Shown here in pieces: positions 1 through 9,353 of a DNA stretch of 64,000 nt; within the stretch, counting starts at the first letter, position 1; the number at the start of each line of letters is the position of its first letter. The DNA lies in assembly GCA_964475955.1 (NCBI GenBank), contig CAYYZY010000013.1:1-64000 (forward strand). Reading direction: 5' to 3'. Source of the DNA: DATKZH01 sp964475955. Lineage in GTDB: Bacteria > Planctomycetota > Planctomycetia > Pirellulales > Thermoguttaceae. The notes beneath the pieces are model-generated. The model had not been told where the DNA came from. It made no database searches and saw only the letters and a list, made by a program, of their open reading frames with translations. The translations under genes were made by a program, and so were the position numbers.

Positions 1-443
1 TAACCCCCGCGAGACCCGGCCAAAACGGCGAAAATCGTGTCGAACAATTATTCCCGTGGCTCGCCCTAACCCGTTTGAAAGTAACAGGTTAGAGCGAAGA
101 CCATTTTTTCGACAGGACTTTTTCAAAAAATCGATTTCGCGTAAGCCCCTTCCAAATCAAGGCTTACGCTTCCGTCGCCACCCACCAGGGGGGTGGATTC
201 GCGGGACCTGCCGTGGGGCCACGTGGCCGCTGCGGGTGCGCCACTCCCACACAAACCACACCTCTCTTCCCCCACAACCCGACGTCTTTCCCCCTCGAAC
301 CCCACGTCTTTCCCACCCACGGTAACTGACGGGCCTTGTGCCCCCCAGCGGCGGCAAAACTGCCCCCTCCGCCCAAAGTCGGCGCGTCCAAAAAATCCCC
401 CCGCCCGGCCTCAGCCCCGGAGCGCCGGAAGTCAATAGACTAG
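1..443. repeat. Long dispersed repeat, copy 1
   Basis: About 440 bp that recur at 38871-39313 with high similarity from the opening taacccc to gtcaatag near 430-438. It contains stem-loops kept in both copies: ctaacccgtt pairing with aacaggttag (about 74-101), a T-rich/A-rich stem around 106-135, and gcgtaagcc pairing with ggcttacgc (about 139-168). The second half is C-rich. A short inverted partial copy lies near 23518-23572. No transposase or clear protein is encoded. A structured non-autonomous element or an RNA gene is possible. The left end may continue beyond the window. Confidence 0.8.
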
Positions 444-925
444 GTCATAAGTCCTGAGTGCCGAGTAACGCAGGATGAGGAAACCCCGGAGGAGCGACAG
501 GCGTCTCGTGTCGCCGCTGCGGGGCTCGCGTGCCGCAGCAGCCTGGATCCAGCGGCGTACGCCCCTGGCTATTGGCTCTCGCCCCTCCGGGACTCAGACG
601 ATGCGTATCCCCATCGGGATCGGGCGGCCCGCGGGACACGCCCGCCAAGAAGGGGCCGGCTTCAGCCGACCGGCCGTTTGCCACCAGCTTGAGCTGGTGG
701 GGTGCGAGGCCATTTTCCCCAACGACAAGCCGGCTTCAGCCGGGCTTCTCGGCCGGTCTTCAGACGGCGGGAGTCGGTTGAAGCCTGGCCGTGGGGAGCC
801 CGGAGGCTATTCTTCGGCCACTGCCAAAGCCTCGTGGTGACGGGTTCGTTGCGCCTTTGCGGGCATGGCCGTCGTCTCGCGCGCTGAGGGCGTGCCGGGG
901 ACTTCTCCTTCCGGGGCGGCCACCC
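444..925. other. Gene-free stretch with short palindromes
   Basis: No convincing gene. It holds a perfect hairpin at 681-700 (ccaccagc/gctggtgg) flanked by two copies of gccggcttcagccg (about 656-669 and 729-743). These resemble the other small intergenic palindromes in this window. Open frames here lack protein-like composition. Confidence 0.5.
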
Positions 926-1375
926 TCACCTCCCCAGTGCCATCATGGCCATCTCAAGGAGGTACCAGGTCGCGGCGGAGCCGAGCGCGGCCAAGAGGAG
1001 GCCGGCGGCCGTGGCCAGGGTGGCGACGTCGCGGGCCTCGGGGCCGGTGCGGATGCGCGTGTCGCGAATCACCCGCATTCCCGGCGGGGGGTAGCGTCGG
1101 GCGATTCGTACGCGCACCCCGAAGGCCACGAGCCAGGCCCCGCCGGCCACGAAACACGCGCCGGCGACCCAGGCGGCGATCCGCGCCGCGCGAACGACCT
1201 GGCCGAGCACTGCCTGGCGCCTCGCTTCGGACAGGTCCTCGGGCAGGTCCGCCAGCCCGTCGAGCCAGCGGTAGAGGAACACCAGCCCGATCAAGCCGCC
1301 GATGGCCAGCAGTGCGACCCACCACAGGACGCGGCGGCGGAGTCGAACATCGGCGCGGACGATTTCGTGCTCCAT
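926..1375 (-). CDS. Small membrane protein, unknown function
   Basis: Encodes 149 residues starting with MEHEIVRADV. The ATG at 1375 is preceded by a GAGG ribosome site with 5-base spacing, which decides the start over longer upstream options in the same frame. Three hydrophobic segments are visible at about residues 18-36, 64-88 and 117-140, separated by basic or acidic loops (RLRRR after the first ten residues, RVRIARRY after the second helix). No catalytic motif or known domain is recognised. It is transcribed away from the M23 peptidase gene with about 215 bp between the two starts, so each has its own promoter. Probably an inner-membrane protein; role unknown. Confidence 0.6.
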   Translation of the reverse strand: MEHEIVRADVRLRRRVLWWVALLAIGGLIGLVFLYRWLDGLADLPEDLSEARRQAVLGQVVRAARIAAWVAGACFVAGGAWLVAFGVRVRIARRYPPPGMRVIRDTRIRTGPEARDVATLATAAGLLLAALGSAATWYLLEMAMMALGR

Positions 1376-1589
1376 TTCGCCTCGGCTCCCGGTCTTCCGG
1401 CTCGCGGCGGCGCAGCGGCGGCCGTCGCTCCTTGATTTTCGGCGTCGCAGCACGTTTTGGCAAGCGCCCGGGCGGGGTCGCGACGGCGTCTGCGCACGTA
1501 CGACGCGGGGAGGCTCCAAGACTACCATCGCGCGGATCGGCCGGCTATGATGGCGACCGGAAGACCCGCACGCCTGCGAGGAGGCCCTC

Positions 1590-3257
1590 ATGAACGGCAA
1601 GTCCATGCTCCGGTCGGCACCCGACATCAGCCCGACGGGTGCCCGAAGGACAGTCGACACCGAGCCGAAGCGCAAGCGAGGCCGAAGGCCGGAAAGGGCG
1701 AATGCCGTGAGAGAACGCCGGTCCTGGCTGGCGCGCGGGCCCTCGCTGGTCCTTCGGGTTCGTGTGGTGGGGGTGTGGGAGCGGGTGATCGGGTGCGTGC
1801 TGATTGCCGGATTGACCGCGGGCGCGGTCTCGGCGGCGGAGGCGGTCGCTCCGATCGAGCCCTTGCTCCGCGTGGTCGACCTTCGCGTGGGCCAGGAGGC
1901 GACGGTCGCGCTCTGCGACGGCTCGAAGACGACCGTGAAGCTGTTGGCCATGGAGGAACAGCGCGACAGCCTTCGCAACGCGGTGCGCCGCGGCGTGGTC
2001 GAGGTGGAGGTCGACGGGCGCAAGGTGACGCTCGTCTCAGCGACCTATCACCTGCCGGTCACCGTGGGCGACGTGCAGATCGACTGCGCGTTGACCAAGG
2101 GATGCCTGGAAAACGGCGACCACTGGGGCCTCGACGCCGACGCCCGGCTCCGCCTCTGGCCGGCCGGGTCGCCCTGGATTCGGCCGGGCACGTTCACCTA
2201 TCCGGCCCGGCAGCGGTGGTTCGCCAGCGGCACGCTGATGGCCAACGAGATCGGCGACGACGAGCGGCCGGCCGACAAGTCGATCTACTACCACTGGGGC
2301 CTCGACCTGGGCGGCGCCGAGAAGCTGGTCGACGTGGTGGCCGCCACCGACGGCCTGGTCGTCTCCGCCCGGGGCGACGTGCTCGAGTCGGCCGAGCTGC
2401 CGCCGCCGGTGCGGCCGCGTTACGACGTGGTCTACCTCCGCGACGACCGGGGCTGGTACTACCGCTACAGCCACCTCGACTCGATCGACCCGTCGATCCG
2501 GCCCGGGGTGAACGTGCGGCAGGGCGACAAGGTCGGCGTGCTCGGCAAGGAGGGGGCCAGCGGCGGATGGTCGCACCTGCACTTCGACGTCGTTTCGCCG
2601 CAGCCCAGCGGGCGATGGGGTATTTGCGAGGGCTACGCGTTCCTCTGGCAGGCGTACCAGGCCGAGCACCCCATGCCCCTGGTGGCCGTGGCCCGGCCGC
2701 ACCAACTCGTCTGGACCGGCGAGCCGGCCGTGCTCGACGGCTCGCGCTCGTGGAGCGCTGAGGGGCCCGAGCACATCGCCCGTTGCGAGTGGACCCTGAG
2801 CGACGGCACCACGGCGCGCGGCGAGAAGGTCGAGCACCGCTACGCCCGGGCGGGGACCTATAGCGAGGTGCTTAAGATCGTCGACAAGGAGGGGCGCGTC
2901 GACTACGATTTCGCCCTGGTCCAGGTGGTCGACCGCCGATCGCCCGACCAACAGGCGCCGCGCGTGCACGCGGCCTATTGGCCCACGTTCGGCATCGGGC
3001 CGGGCGACGAGGTGACGTTCAAGGTGCGCACGTTCCGCGTCGAGCCCGACGAGGGCCAGGAAACGTGGGACTTCGGCGACGGCAGCCCCGCGGTCACCAC
3101 GCACTCACCCGGCAACGCCGATCCGCACGACCCGCAGGGCTACGCGGTCACCACGCACCGCTACCGGCAGCCCGGGCATTACGTCGTTTCGGTCGAGCGG
3201 GCGAACCGCCGCGGCGAGATCGGCACGGCCCATCTGCACGTGATCGTGGAGCGTTGA
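1590..3257 (+). CDS. Exported M23 metallopeptidase with PKD-type domains
   Basis: A 555-residue protein. After a basic N-terminal stretch a hydrophobic export segment ends near AVSAAEA (about residue 86). The LytM/M23 peptidase core lies at about 232-335, with HWGLD and HLHFDV as the zinc and catalytic motifs. This family cuts peptidoglycan cross-links or other glycyl peptides. Two PKD-like beta domains follow (about 370-450 and 470-553; WDFGDGSP and a closing GHYVVSVE strand). The ATG at 1590 has a strong GAGGAGG site upstream. A GTG at 1707 preceded by GGAAAGGG would give a more normal leader, so the first 39 residues are uncertain. Likely periplasmic or surface-attached; substrate unknown. 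Confidence 0.8.
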   Translation: MNGKSMLRSAPDISPTGARRTVDTEPKRKRGRRPERANAVRERRSWLARGPSLVLRVRVVGVWERVIGCVLIAGLTAGAVSAAEAVAPIEPLLRVVDLRVGQEATVALCDGSKTTVKLLAMEEQRDSLRNAVRRGVVEVEVDGRKVTLVSATYHLPVTVGDVQIDCALTKGCLENGDHWGLDADARLRLWPAGSPWIRPGTFTYPARQRWFASGTLMANEIGDDERPADKSIYYHWGLDLGGAEKLVDVVAATDGLVVSARGDVLESAELPPPVRPRYDVVYLRDDRGWYYRYSHLDSIDPSIRPGVNVRQGDKVGVLGKEGASGGWSHLHFDVVSPQPSGRWGICEGYAFLWQAYQAEHPMPLVAVARPHQLVWTGEPAVLDGSRSWSAEGPEHIARCEWTLSDGTTARGEKVEHRYARAGTYSEVLKIVDKEGRVDYDFALVQVVDRRSPDQQAPRVHAAYWPTFGIGPGDEVTFKVRTFRVEPDEGQETWDFGDGSPAVTTHSPGNADPHDPQGYAVTTHRYRQPGHYVVSVERANRRGEIGTAHLHVIVER

Positions 3258-3323
3258 CGCGAACGGGGGCGGGGGCAACGTACGGACCGAGTTTTTGCAG
3301 CCGCGTGACAGGGAGACCCGAAG

Positions 3324-4526
3324 ATGAACCTCGCGACCCCGACTTGGATTGCCGGCCTGCTGGTGACGGGCATGGGCGTGGCCCTGCTGGGGAGCATCAA
3401 GATCCCGCTCGCACGGCGGCTTCAGATGGACGAAGCCCGGGTGGGTGGGCTGGTCTCCATGTTCGGCTTCGCCATGATCCCGGTGATGCTGGTGATGGGC
3501 TTTTTGACCGACCTGCTCGACAAGCAGGCGGTGGTCGTCGCCGGCGCGCTTCTGATCGTGGCCAGCCTCGCGCTGTTGTCGCGGGCCGGACGGTACTGGC
3601 ACGCCCTGGTGGCCGTGTTGCTGCTCAGCGCCGGCTGGTCGGCCCTGATCAACGTGCTCAACGTGATGATGGAAGCGGCGTTCGGCGGCCCTCCGACGTA
3701 CCACATGAACCTGGGGAACTTCTTCTTCGGGCTGGGCGCCTTCCTCACTCCGCTGGTGATCGCCTACCTGCTGCGGCGCGCCGGCTACGCCTGGGCGGTC
3801 CTGGTGTGGGCCGTGCTGGCCCTGCTGGTGGGTGTTTTCGCGCTGTTCGTCGACTTCGCCGGCCTGTTGGCGGCGCTGGAGGACGCCGCGGAGGCGACCG
3901 GCCAAGCGCGGGCCCGGGCGGCGGACGTGGGCATCGGGGCGCTGTTGGCCGATCCCGTCATGTGGCTGACGGCCCTGGCGCTGGTCTTCTACGCGCCCAT
4001 GGAAGCCACGATGGCGGCCTGGGCCACGACCTACCTGACCGACCGGGGGCTCCCCGAAGGACGCGCGTTCACGCTGCTTTCCGGGTTCTGGCTGGCGTTC
4101 ATGGGGTCGCGTTTGGCGACGGCCCTGCTCGTGGCGGCCTTCCCCCTGCCGGCCGGCGGCGACACGGTCCTGATCATCGTGCTCTCGCTTTTGTGCATCC
4201 TCGTGTGGGCCGGTGCCGTGTTCAGCGCGGGCCGTGCAACCGCCGGGGCGATGGTCGTTCTGGCGGGGCTCGTATTCGGCCCCACCTTTCCCACGATCAT
4301 TGGCGTGCTGGTGGGTCACGTGAACGTCGACGTCAGCCCGGCCCTGGCCGGCCGCGCCGTGGGGCTGTTCTTCGCCATCGGCGGGATCGGCTGGTCGGTC
4401 ATTCCCATGCTGATCGGCGCCTACGCGCGAAAGACCAACGTGCAGCGAGGCTTCCTCATCGCGGTCGCCGCGGCCGTGGGGCTCACGGTCGTCGCCCTGG
4501 TGCTGCATTTCACGCCGGGCGCTTGA
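3324..4526 (+). CDS. MFS transporter
   Basis: A 400-residue polytopic protein with about twelve hydrophobic helices spread over the full length, which fits the major facilitator superfamily. A GGGAG site sits about ten bases before the ATG. Residues around 20-60 show the typical first helix pair with a basic loop (LARRLQMDEARVGG), and the second half begins after an acidic/alanine loop (ALEDAAEATGQARARAADVG, near 185-205). The gene follows the M23 peptidase by 66 bp on the same strand, so co-transcription is possible. Substrate cannot be told from sequence; FucP-like sugar carriers or NarK-like carriers are both conceivable. Confidence 0.8.
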   Translation: MNLATPTWIAGLLVTGMGVALLGSIKIPLARRLQMDEARVGGLVSMFGFAMIPVMLVMGFLTDLLDKQAVVVAGALLIVASLALLSRAGRYWHALVAVLLLSAGWSALINVLNVMMEAAFGGPPTYHMNLGNFFFGLGAFLTPLVIAYLLRRAGYAWAVLVWAVLALLVGVFALFVDFAGLLAALEDAAEATGQARARAADVGIGALLADPVMWLTALALVFYAPMEATMAAWATTYLTDRGLPEGRAFTLLSGFWLAFMGSRLATALLVAAFPLPAGGDTVLIIVLSLLCILVWAGAVFSAGRATAGAMVVLAGLVFGPTFPTIIGVLVGHVNVDVSPALAGRAVGLFFAIGGIGWSVIPMLIGAYARKTNVQRGFLIAVAAAVGLTVVALVLHFTPGA

Positions 4527-4598
4527 GCCGACCGCATCCCGAACGATCCGCTTGGCAAGGACTTTTGCATTTGGCCTGTCGGCGTTCGGTCACATGGG

Positions 4599-4660
4599 GA
4601 CAGGAGGAAACCGAGGAAACGGAGGGAGTTATTCTCCGTTATCTCCGTTGCCTCCTGTCT
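4599..4660. repeat. Intergenic palindrome (acaggagg type)
   Basis: Inverted repeat with acaggagg...cggag on the left and ctccgttgcctcctgt on the right. It lies between the MFS and CocE genes and could form a long hairpin. It resembles dispersed palindromes in planctomycete intergenic DNA and might act as a terminator for the MFS gene. Confidence 0.6.
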
Positions 4661-4770
4661 GCCGAAACCGAATCCCTGTCATCCTGATGGCGCATGCGAG
4701 AAGCCCAATCTTTCCCCGTCGAAATCAACAGGTTCCTTCTGAGCCATGGTAAGCAATCCAGGAGTCGATC

Positions 4771-6507
4771 ATGCTGACCAACGCGATCATCACGGTTTGT
4801 TGCACGCTCGCCGCCGCGCCCGAGGCGGGCGAGCTTCAGGTGAGGACCGAGGGGAACGTGCCGGTCGCGATGCGCGACGGGACGATCCTCCGGGCCGACG
4901 TCCACCGCCCCGACCGCGGCGGGCCGTATCCCGTGCTCGTCATGCGCACGCCCTACGGCAAGGGGCGGAAGTTCGGTCGGCACGTGAAGGCGGGCTACAT
5001 CGTCGTGGCGCAGGACGCCCGCGGCCGCTACGCCTCGGACGGCACGTGGGAGTCGTTCCTCCGCTTCGAAACGCACGACGCCGAGGACGGCTACGACACG
5101 GTCGAATGGGCCGCGCGGCTTCCCGGCTCGACGGGCAAGGTGGGCACGTTCGGCGCCTCGTACAACGCGTTCCTCCAGTGGCGGCTGGCCCCGCTGCGCC
5201 CGCCCTCGCTGGTGGCCATGTCGGCCCACAGCATCCTCGCACGCTACACCGACCTGGAGGGCCCGGGCACGATCCGCCCCGGCCGGCGGCTCCAGTGGTG
5301 GATGTTTAGCATGTCGCCCGACATGCGCAAGCGCTCGGGCCGGGAGGTTTCCGAGGCGTATCTCGAGATCGCCGACCGCAAGGAGCAGCCGTACCTCTGG
5401 TTCCTGCCCTGGCTGGAGCTGCCGCGCGGCGTGTTCGAGCACGAGACCGAGGCGGTCCACTACTGGCTCAAACACCCGCACACCGACCCGTGGAAGCTCC
5501 ACGAAGGGGTCAAGGAGATCGCCGTGCCGAATCTCGACGTCGTCGGCTGGCACGACCACTGCAACGGCGACATGCTCCTCTATCGCACCATGGTCGAGGA
5601 GGCGAAGACCGAAACCGCGCGCACCGGCTCGCGGATCGTGATCGGGCCGTGGAGCCACGCCGGGCGGGGGCGGCGCAAGTACGGCGAGATCGACTTCGGG
5701 CCGGAGGCCCAGGTCGACCTCACGGCCCTGGAGATCCGCTGGTTCGACTACTGGCTCAAGGGGAAGCAGAACGGGATCGACCGCGACGCGCCCGTGCGCA
5801 TCTTCGTGATGGGCGAGAACCGGTGGCGCGACGAGCAGCACTGGCCCCTGAAGCGCACGCGCGACAAGGTCCTGTTCCTCACCAGCGGCGGCCACGCCAA
5901 CACGCCCGAGGGGGACGGGAAGCTCGTCGACCGCGCCCCGGCCGACCGCGGCGCGGACCGCTACGTCTACGATCCGAAAGACCCGGTGCCAACGCTTTAT
6001 AGCAAGGCGGCCTTCACGCACGCTTCCGATCAGCGCCGCCTGGCCCACCGGGAAGACATCCTGGTCTACCAGGGCGAACCGCTCGCGGAGCGCGTGGAGG
6101 TGACCGGGAACCCGGTCGTGGAGCTTTGGGCGGCCTCGTCGGCGCCCGACACGGACTGGTTCGTGCGATTGATCGACGTGGCGCCGGACGGGCTGGCGCG
6201 GGACGTGTCGATGGGGCTCGTCCGCGCCCGATACCGGGCGGGGCTCGACAAGCCGAAGCTCTTGACCCCCGGCGAGGTGGTGAAGTACCGTATCCGGATG
6301 ACGCCCACGTCGAACGCATTCCTGCCGGGCCACCGGATCCGGCTCGACGTGACCAGCTCCGACTTCCCCAACTACGACCGCAACCACAACACGGCCGCCG
6401 ACCAGAACGCCGACGCGGAGCTCGCCGTCGCCGAGCAGACCGTGCACCACGGCGGCGAGCACGCCACGCGGATCATCCTGCCCCAGGTGCCGAACGCGGC
6501 GGAATGA
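4771..6507 (+). CDS. Exported CocE/NonD-type alpha/beta hydrolase
   Basis: A 578-residue serine hydrolase of the X-Pro dipeptidyl-peptidase (S15)/cocaine esterase superfamily. The N-terminus looks like a short signal peptide ending near AAAPEAG. The alpha/beta domain carries RTPYGKG, the family motif QDARGRYASDG (81-91) and the nucleophile elbow GASYNA with Ser130. LDVVGWHDHC probably supplies the acid region and IGPWSHAG the catalytic His. A jelly-roll C-terminal domain follows from about residue 370 and ends in NYDRNHNTAADQN, typical of CocE/NonD proteins. A CAGGAG ribosome site precedes the ATG. Reaction: hydrolysis of an ester or amide; natural substrate unknown. Confidence 0.87.
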   Translation: MLTNAIITVCCTLAAAPEAGELQVRTEGNVPVAMRDGTILRADVHRPDRGGPYPVLVMRTPYGKGRKFGRHVKAGYIVVAQDARGRYASDGTWESFLRFETHDAEDGYDTVEWAARLPGSTGKVGTFGASYNAFLQWRLAPLRPPSLVAMSAHSILARYTDLEGPGTIRPGRRLQWWMFSMSPDMRKRSGREVSEAYLEIADRKEQPYLWFLPWLELPRGVFEHETEAVHYWLKHPHTDPWKLHEGVKEIAVPNLDVVGWHDHCNGDMLLYRTMVEEAKTETARTGSRIVIGPWSHAGRGRRKYGEIDFGPEAQVDLTALEIRWFDYWLKGKQNGIDRDAPVRIFVMGENRWRDEQHWPLKRTRDKVLFLTSGGHANTPEGDGKLVDRAPADRGADRYVYDPKDPVPTLYSKAAFTHASDQRRLAHREDILVYQGEPLAERVEVTGNPVVELWAASSAPDTDWFVRLIDVAPDGLARDVSMGLVRARYRAGLDKPKLLTPGEVVKYRIRMTPTSNAFLPGHRIRLDVTSSDFPNYDRNHNTAADQNADAELAVAEQTVHHGGEHATRIILPQVPNAAE

Positions 6508-6647
6508 CGGGGCTCCCCGCCCTGCCGCGCAAGCTTGCAGGGCCATCGAGAGGGCGTGTGAAGAACGGCCTTCCCACTTCCGCACCACGCACACTCCGCG
6601 CGCCTGCTACGCGGCCGATGCGGAAGCTTGGAGACGACCAATCGAGC

Positions 6648-6678
6648 CGGCCGCCGGCGCGCGGGGCGCCGGCGGCCG
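6648..6678. terminator. GC-rich hairpin between convergent genes
   Basis: Perfect 13-bp stem (6648-6660 pairing with 6666-6678, loop gcggg) between the CocE gene and the convergent Cys-rich gene. There is no long T run, only ttcgtt. A terminator is a reasonable reading from position; not proven. Confidence 0.4.
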
Positions 6679-6738
6679 TTCGTTGGTGGGCCCCGGGCCG
6701 TGTCGGGGGCGGGCCCGGAGACCGTCTTAACGATCACG

Positions 6739-6781
6739 CTCTACAAGCCGGGTGCCCGTTTCCTCAGCGGGCGTTGTAGAG
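6739..6781 (-). terminator. Hairpin spanning the stop codon of the Cys-rich gene
   Basis: On the minus strand CTCTACAA plus GCCCG pair with CGGG and TTGTAGAG around the TGA at 6764-6766. The stem includes the last codons of the Cys-rich gene and would sit at the transcript end, so it may terminate or stabilise the message. Confidence 0.4.
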
Positions 6782-7363
6782 TCGCGGCAGGGGAAGCGAC
6801 CGGAAGGCCTGCTTGCTCGGCAGCGGCGGCAGGGGCGCCTTGGCCGGCGGAGGCGGGGCCGCTTCGGGCTCCACTTGGGGAACCCCCTCTTCCTCGACGT
6901 CGCAGCAGCCGGGGCAAAGGTACTTGACCACGCACTCGTACACGGGCACTTCGCACGTGTACTCCTTCTTCACCAACCTCTTGCGGCAGCGAACCGGCCC
7001 GCACTTGGGCACGGCCAGTGGAATCGAGAAGCACGACTTCGGTCCGCCGCACGGGTCGCAGCAGCCTTTGCAGGCGGGATCGCAGCAGCCGTTCTCGTCA
7101 CAGGTGGGAACGTCGCAGGTCACGGTCCGGCAGCAGGGATTGCAGCCGGGAAGCGGGGCGCAGAACTCCTCCGTCTCCACGCACCAGCAGTACTTGGTGA
7201 CCGTCTTGGTGCCGCAGACGACCTGGCACACCTTCCTTTGGCAGGGGCCGCCGCAACCGCAGTCGGCGCAGCAATCCGGCGCGCCGCCTCCCCCCGCCGA
7301 CGCCTGCGGGGCCAGCGCCAGGCAGGCCGCGACGGTCAGGGTCATGCCCAGAATCCTCATCAT
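6764..7363 (-). CDS. Secreted cysteine-rich protein
   Basis: A 199-residue protein with a clear signal peptide (MMRILGMTLTVAACLALAPQASA), then about 30 cysteines between residues 31 and 153 in CC, CxC and CxxC clusters (CCADCGCGGPC, CDENGCCDPACKGCC). The C-terminus is a Pro/Ala/Glu-rich tail. The AAGGAGG site eight bases before the first ATG fixes the start. It resembles Cys-rich exported proteins common in planctomycetes, possibly disulfide-linked cell-envelope components. It lies 74 bp downstream of the porin gene on the same strand, so the two may be co-expressed outer-envelope proteins. No enzymatic motif is visible. Confidence 0.75.
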   Translation of the reverse strand: MMRILGMTLTVAACLALAPQASAGGGGAPDCCADCGCGGPCQRKVCQVVCGTKTVTKYCWCVETEEFCAPLPGCNPCCRTVTCDVPTCDENGCCDPACKGCCDPCGGPKSCFSIPLAVPKCGPVRCRKRLVKKEYTCEVPVYECVVKYLCPGCCDVEEEGVPQVEPEAAPPPPAKAPLPPLPSKQAFRSLPLPRLYNAR

Positions 7364-7437
7364 CCTAAGTTCCTCCTTACGAACTGCGCCGCGTGCGGGC
7401 GGCGCACGGTTGGGGTCCTTGCGGTAAGGGTCGACGC

Positions 7438-8925
7438 TCAGAACTCGATCGCCACGCGCATCTCGTAGATGTTCTGCGTGGTCATCGGCGTCACGGCGGG
7501 GTCGCCGTCGGTCGAGCGGCTGTTGACGTAGTTCCACATCATGCGGGTGTAGGGATTGAGCCACCAGTTCAGCCCGATGGTGTGGTTGCTGATCAGGCCG
7601 CCCTGGATGTTCTCGTCGTTCAGGTCCATGTAGGAGTAGCGGTAGAGCACTTCCCAGGCACCTTTGCCCCAGGCCAGATCGCCGTCGCAGGTGCGCACGA
7701 GGAAGAAGTTCTCGAACGGCTTGGTGCGGGTGAAAGCGCCTTTGCTGCGGTCGTAGGCCCGGTGCTCGCCGGTGAGGAAGTAGCTCACGTAGGCGTACAT
7801 GCCGTCGAAGGCCAGGTCGTTGCGGAAGTCGCGGTTGACCTTGGCGTGGAACCACTCCGACTGGAACGAGAGCGGCCCGTACACGTACGCCAACTCCGCC
7901 GCGTAGAGTTGGAGGTCGTCCACTTCGGGGATGCTGCCCGTGTCGACCGCGTACGGCGCGATGTGCGACTCGGGCCGGGCGCGGAACCGGTAGGTATCGT
8001 CGTCGACGACGCGGTGGCTGAAGTCGGCGCCGAGGTGCAACAGGCCGCGGCCTTCGGTCGCCTCGTCGTACCAGGGCAGGAAGGTGATGCGGGAGGTGAA
8101 GGCCGTGCCGCCGTCGTCGTCGAACCGCCGCGGCGGCTCCGCGCCGTTTTCCAACTCGCTGCGGAACGCCCCCGCCGCCCAGGTAAGCCGCTCATTCCAA
8201 ATGCGGTTGAAGCCCATGACGCCGATTCGGCGGGCGGGGACAAAGGCGTTCTCATCGCACACCGACCGTTCGAGGAAGCTGAGGTGCCGGGCGCTGGTGA
8301 GCTGTTCCAGGCCGAACGGCTCCTTGTAGTGCCCGACGCGGATGTGGCCGACGTAAGGCAACTCGTTGACCGTGATGTAGACGTCCTTGAAGGCGGTGGA
8401 CTGGAGCAGTTCGTCGACGTCGTCGGGCCCGCGGCCGTTTCCGTCGGCGTCGTCGACGGCGCCCTGGTTGGCCTCGTCGGTGTCCGCGAAGTCCATCTGG
8501 AGCTTGTAGTCGATCACGTTGCAGACGTCCCCGCTGGCGTAGAGCCGCACGCGGCGGAACTCGACGCCGTCTTCCCAGTCGCCGTAGTGCGCCTTGCTCA
8601 ACTCGCTCTGGTTGAACAGCGCGTAGTCGAGCTGGATGCGGCCGCCGACCTGGACCGACGGCTTGCCGGCCGCCTTCTTCTTGGCCGCGGCGGCCTTGTC
8701 GTGCATCTCCGCGATTTCCGCCTCGAGGTCGGCGACCCGCGCGGCCAGCTCCGAATCCTCGGCCGCGAAACTGCTGCCGGAGGTGAGTTGATGCGGCGAG
8801 CGGATCATGTAGCCCGGATCCTCCGTCATCAACAGACTCTCTTGCCCCATCGCACTCGGCAGGCCCGCCGCCATCAGGGCGACGGTCACAGTGCTTAGGC
8901 ACCATTTCCATGAACTTCCGTGCAT
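7438..8925 (-). CDS. OprO/OprP-type outer-membrane porin
   Basis: A 495-residue exported protein. The signal peptide ends near GLPSAMGQ, followed by a short Glu/Ala-rich coiled segment (ARVADLEAEIAEMHDKAAAA, about 60-80) as in trimeric phosphate-selective porins. From about residue 90 there are alternating amphipathic strands rich in aromatic and charged residues (GGRIQLDYALFN, VEFRRVRLYASG, HIRVGHYKEPFG). The last strands end with ...NIYEMRVAIEF, a terminal Phe typical of outer-membrane beta-barrels. The ATG at 8925 follows AGGGGGTC; a TTG codon lies just upstream in frame but is less likely. Expected to conduct anions or oligosaccharide fragments across the outer membrane. Confidence 0.85.
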   Translation of the reverse strand: MHGSSWKWCLSTVTVALMAAGLPSAMGQESLLMTEDPGYMIRSPHQLTSGSSFAAEDSELAARVADLEAEIAEMHDKAAAAKKKAAGKPSVQVGGRIQLDYALFNQSELSKAHYGDWEDGVEFRRVRLYASGDVCNVIDYKLQMDFADTDEANQGAVDDADGNGRGPDDVDELLQSTAFKDVYITVNELPYVGHIRVGHYKEPFGLEQLTSARHLSFLERSVCDENAFVPARRIGVMGFNRIWNERLTWAAGAFRSELENGAEPPRRFDDDGGTAFTSRITFLPWYDEATEGRGLLHLGADFSHRVVDDDTYRFRARPESHIAPYAVDTGSIPEVDDLQLYAAELAYVYGPLSFQSEWFHAKVNRDFRNDLAFDGMYAYVSYFLTGEHRAYDRSKGAFTRTKPFENFFLVRTCDGDLAWGKGAWEVLYRYSYMDLNDENIQGGLISNHTIGLNWWLNPYTRMMWNYVNSRSTDGDPAVTPMTTQNIYEMRVAIEF

Positions 8926-9353
8926 CAAAAGACCCCCTGGGTGAGTGAAGGTAACCGACGTTCCAAGTCAGCCGGCGCCCCGGCGGCGCGAGCCACCCGG
9001 TGTGTAAAACGCCCGGCCTGGCCCAACTTTCCAAGGTTTCCATCGGAAGCCGCGGCGCGCGTTCTTTGCTAGGACGCGGGCGATTCGGACGATTCGGCGC
9101 GCCGCGCGCCGAACGCGTGGTTCCATCGACGGGACTGGGACAAACGGTCGACTTCCCACCGTCGCGCCGGTCTCGGCCAATCGGTGCAGACCGAACGTCG
9201 AAGGGGCCTCTCCGTGCGAGACCTTGACAATCGTACGGCTTCGGCCGGGCAGGTCGCGCACGATCCCTCAGGTCGACGGATTCGGAACAGCCCCGCCAAA
9301 TGCGAACGCGCCTCGCCCATCCCGGGGCGTCTCACCCTCTTCCGTAGAGTGCG
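8926..9353. other. Intergenic region upstream of the porin gene
   Basis: About 430 bp between the porin start and the stop of the next minus-strand gene. It should contain the porin promoter, but no box pair could be called with confidence. No RNA gene or repeat is seen. Confidence 0.4.

Noticed and set aside
681..700. Hairpin considered as an RNA gene or terminator
   Set aside because: No gene ends nearby and no cloverleaf can be folded; it fits the small intergenic palindromes instead.
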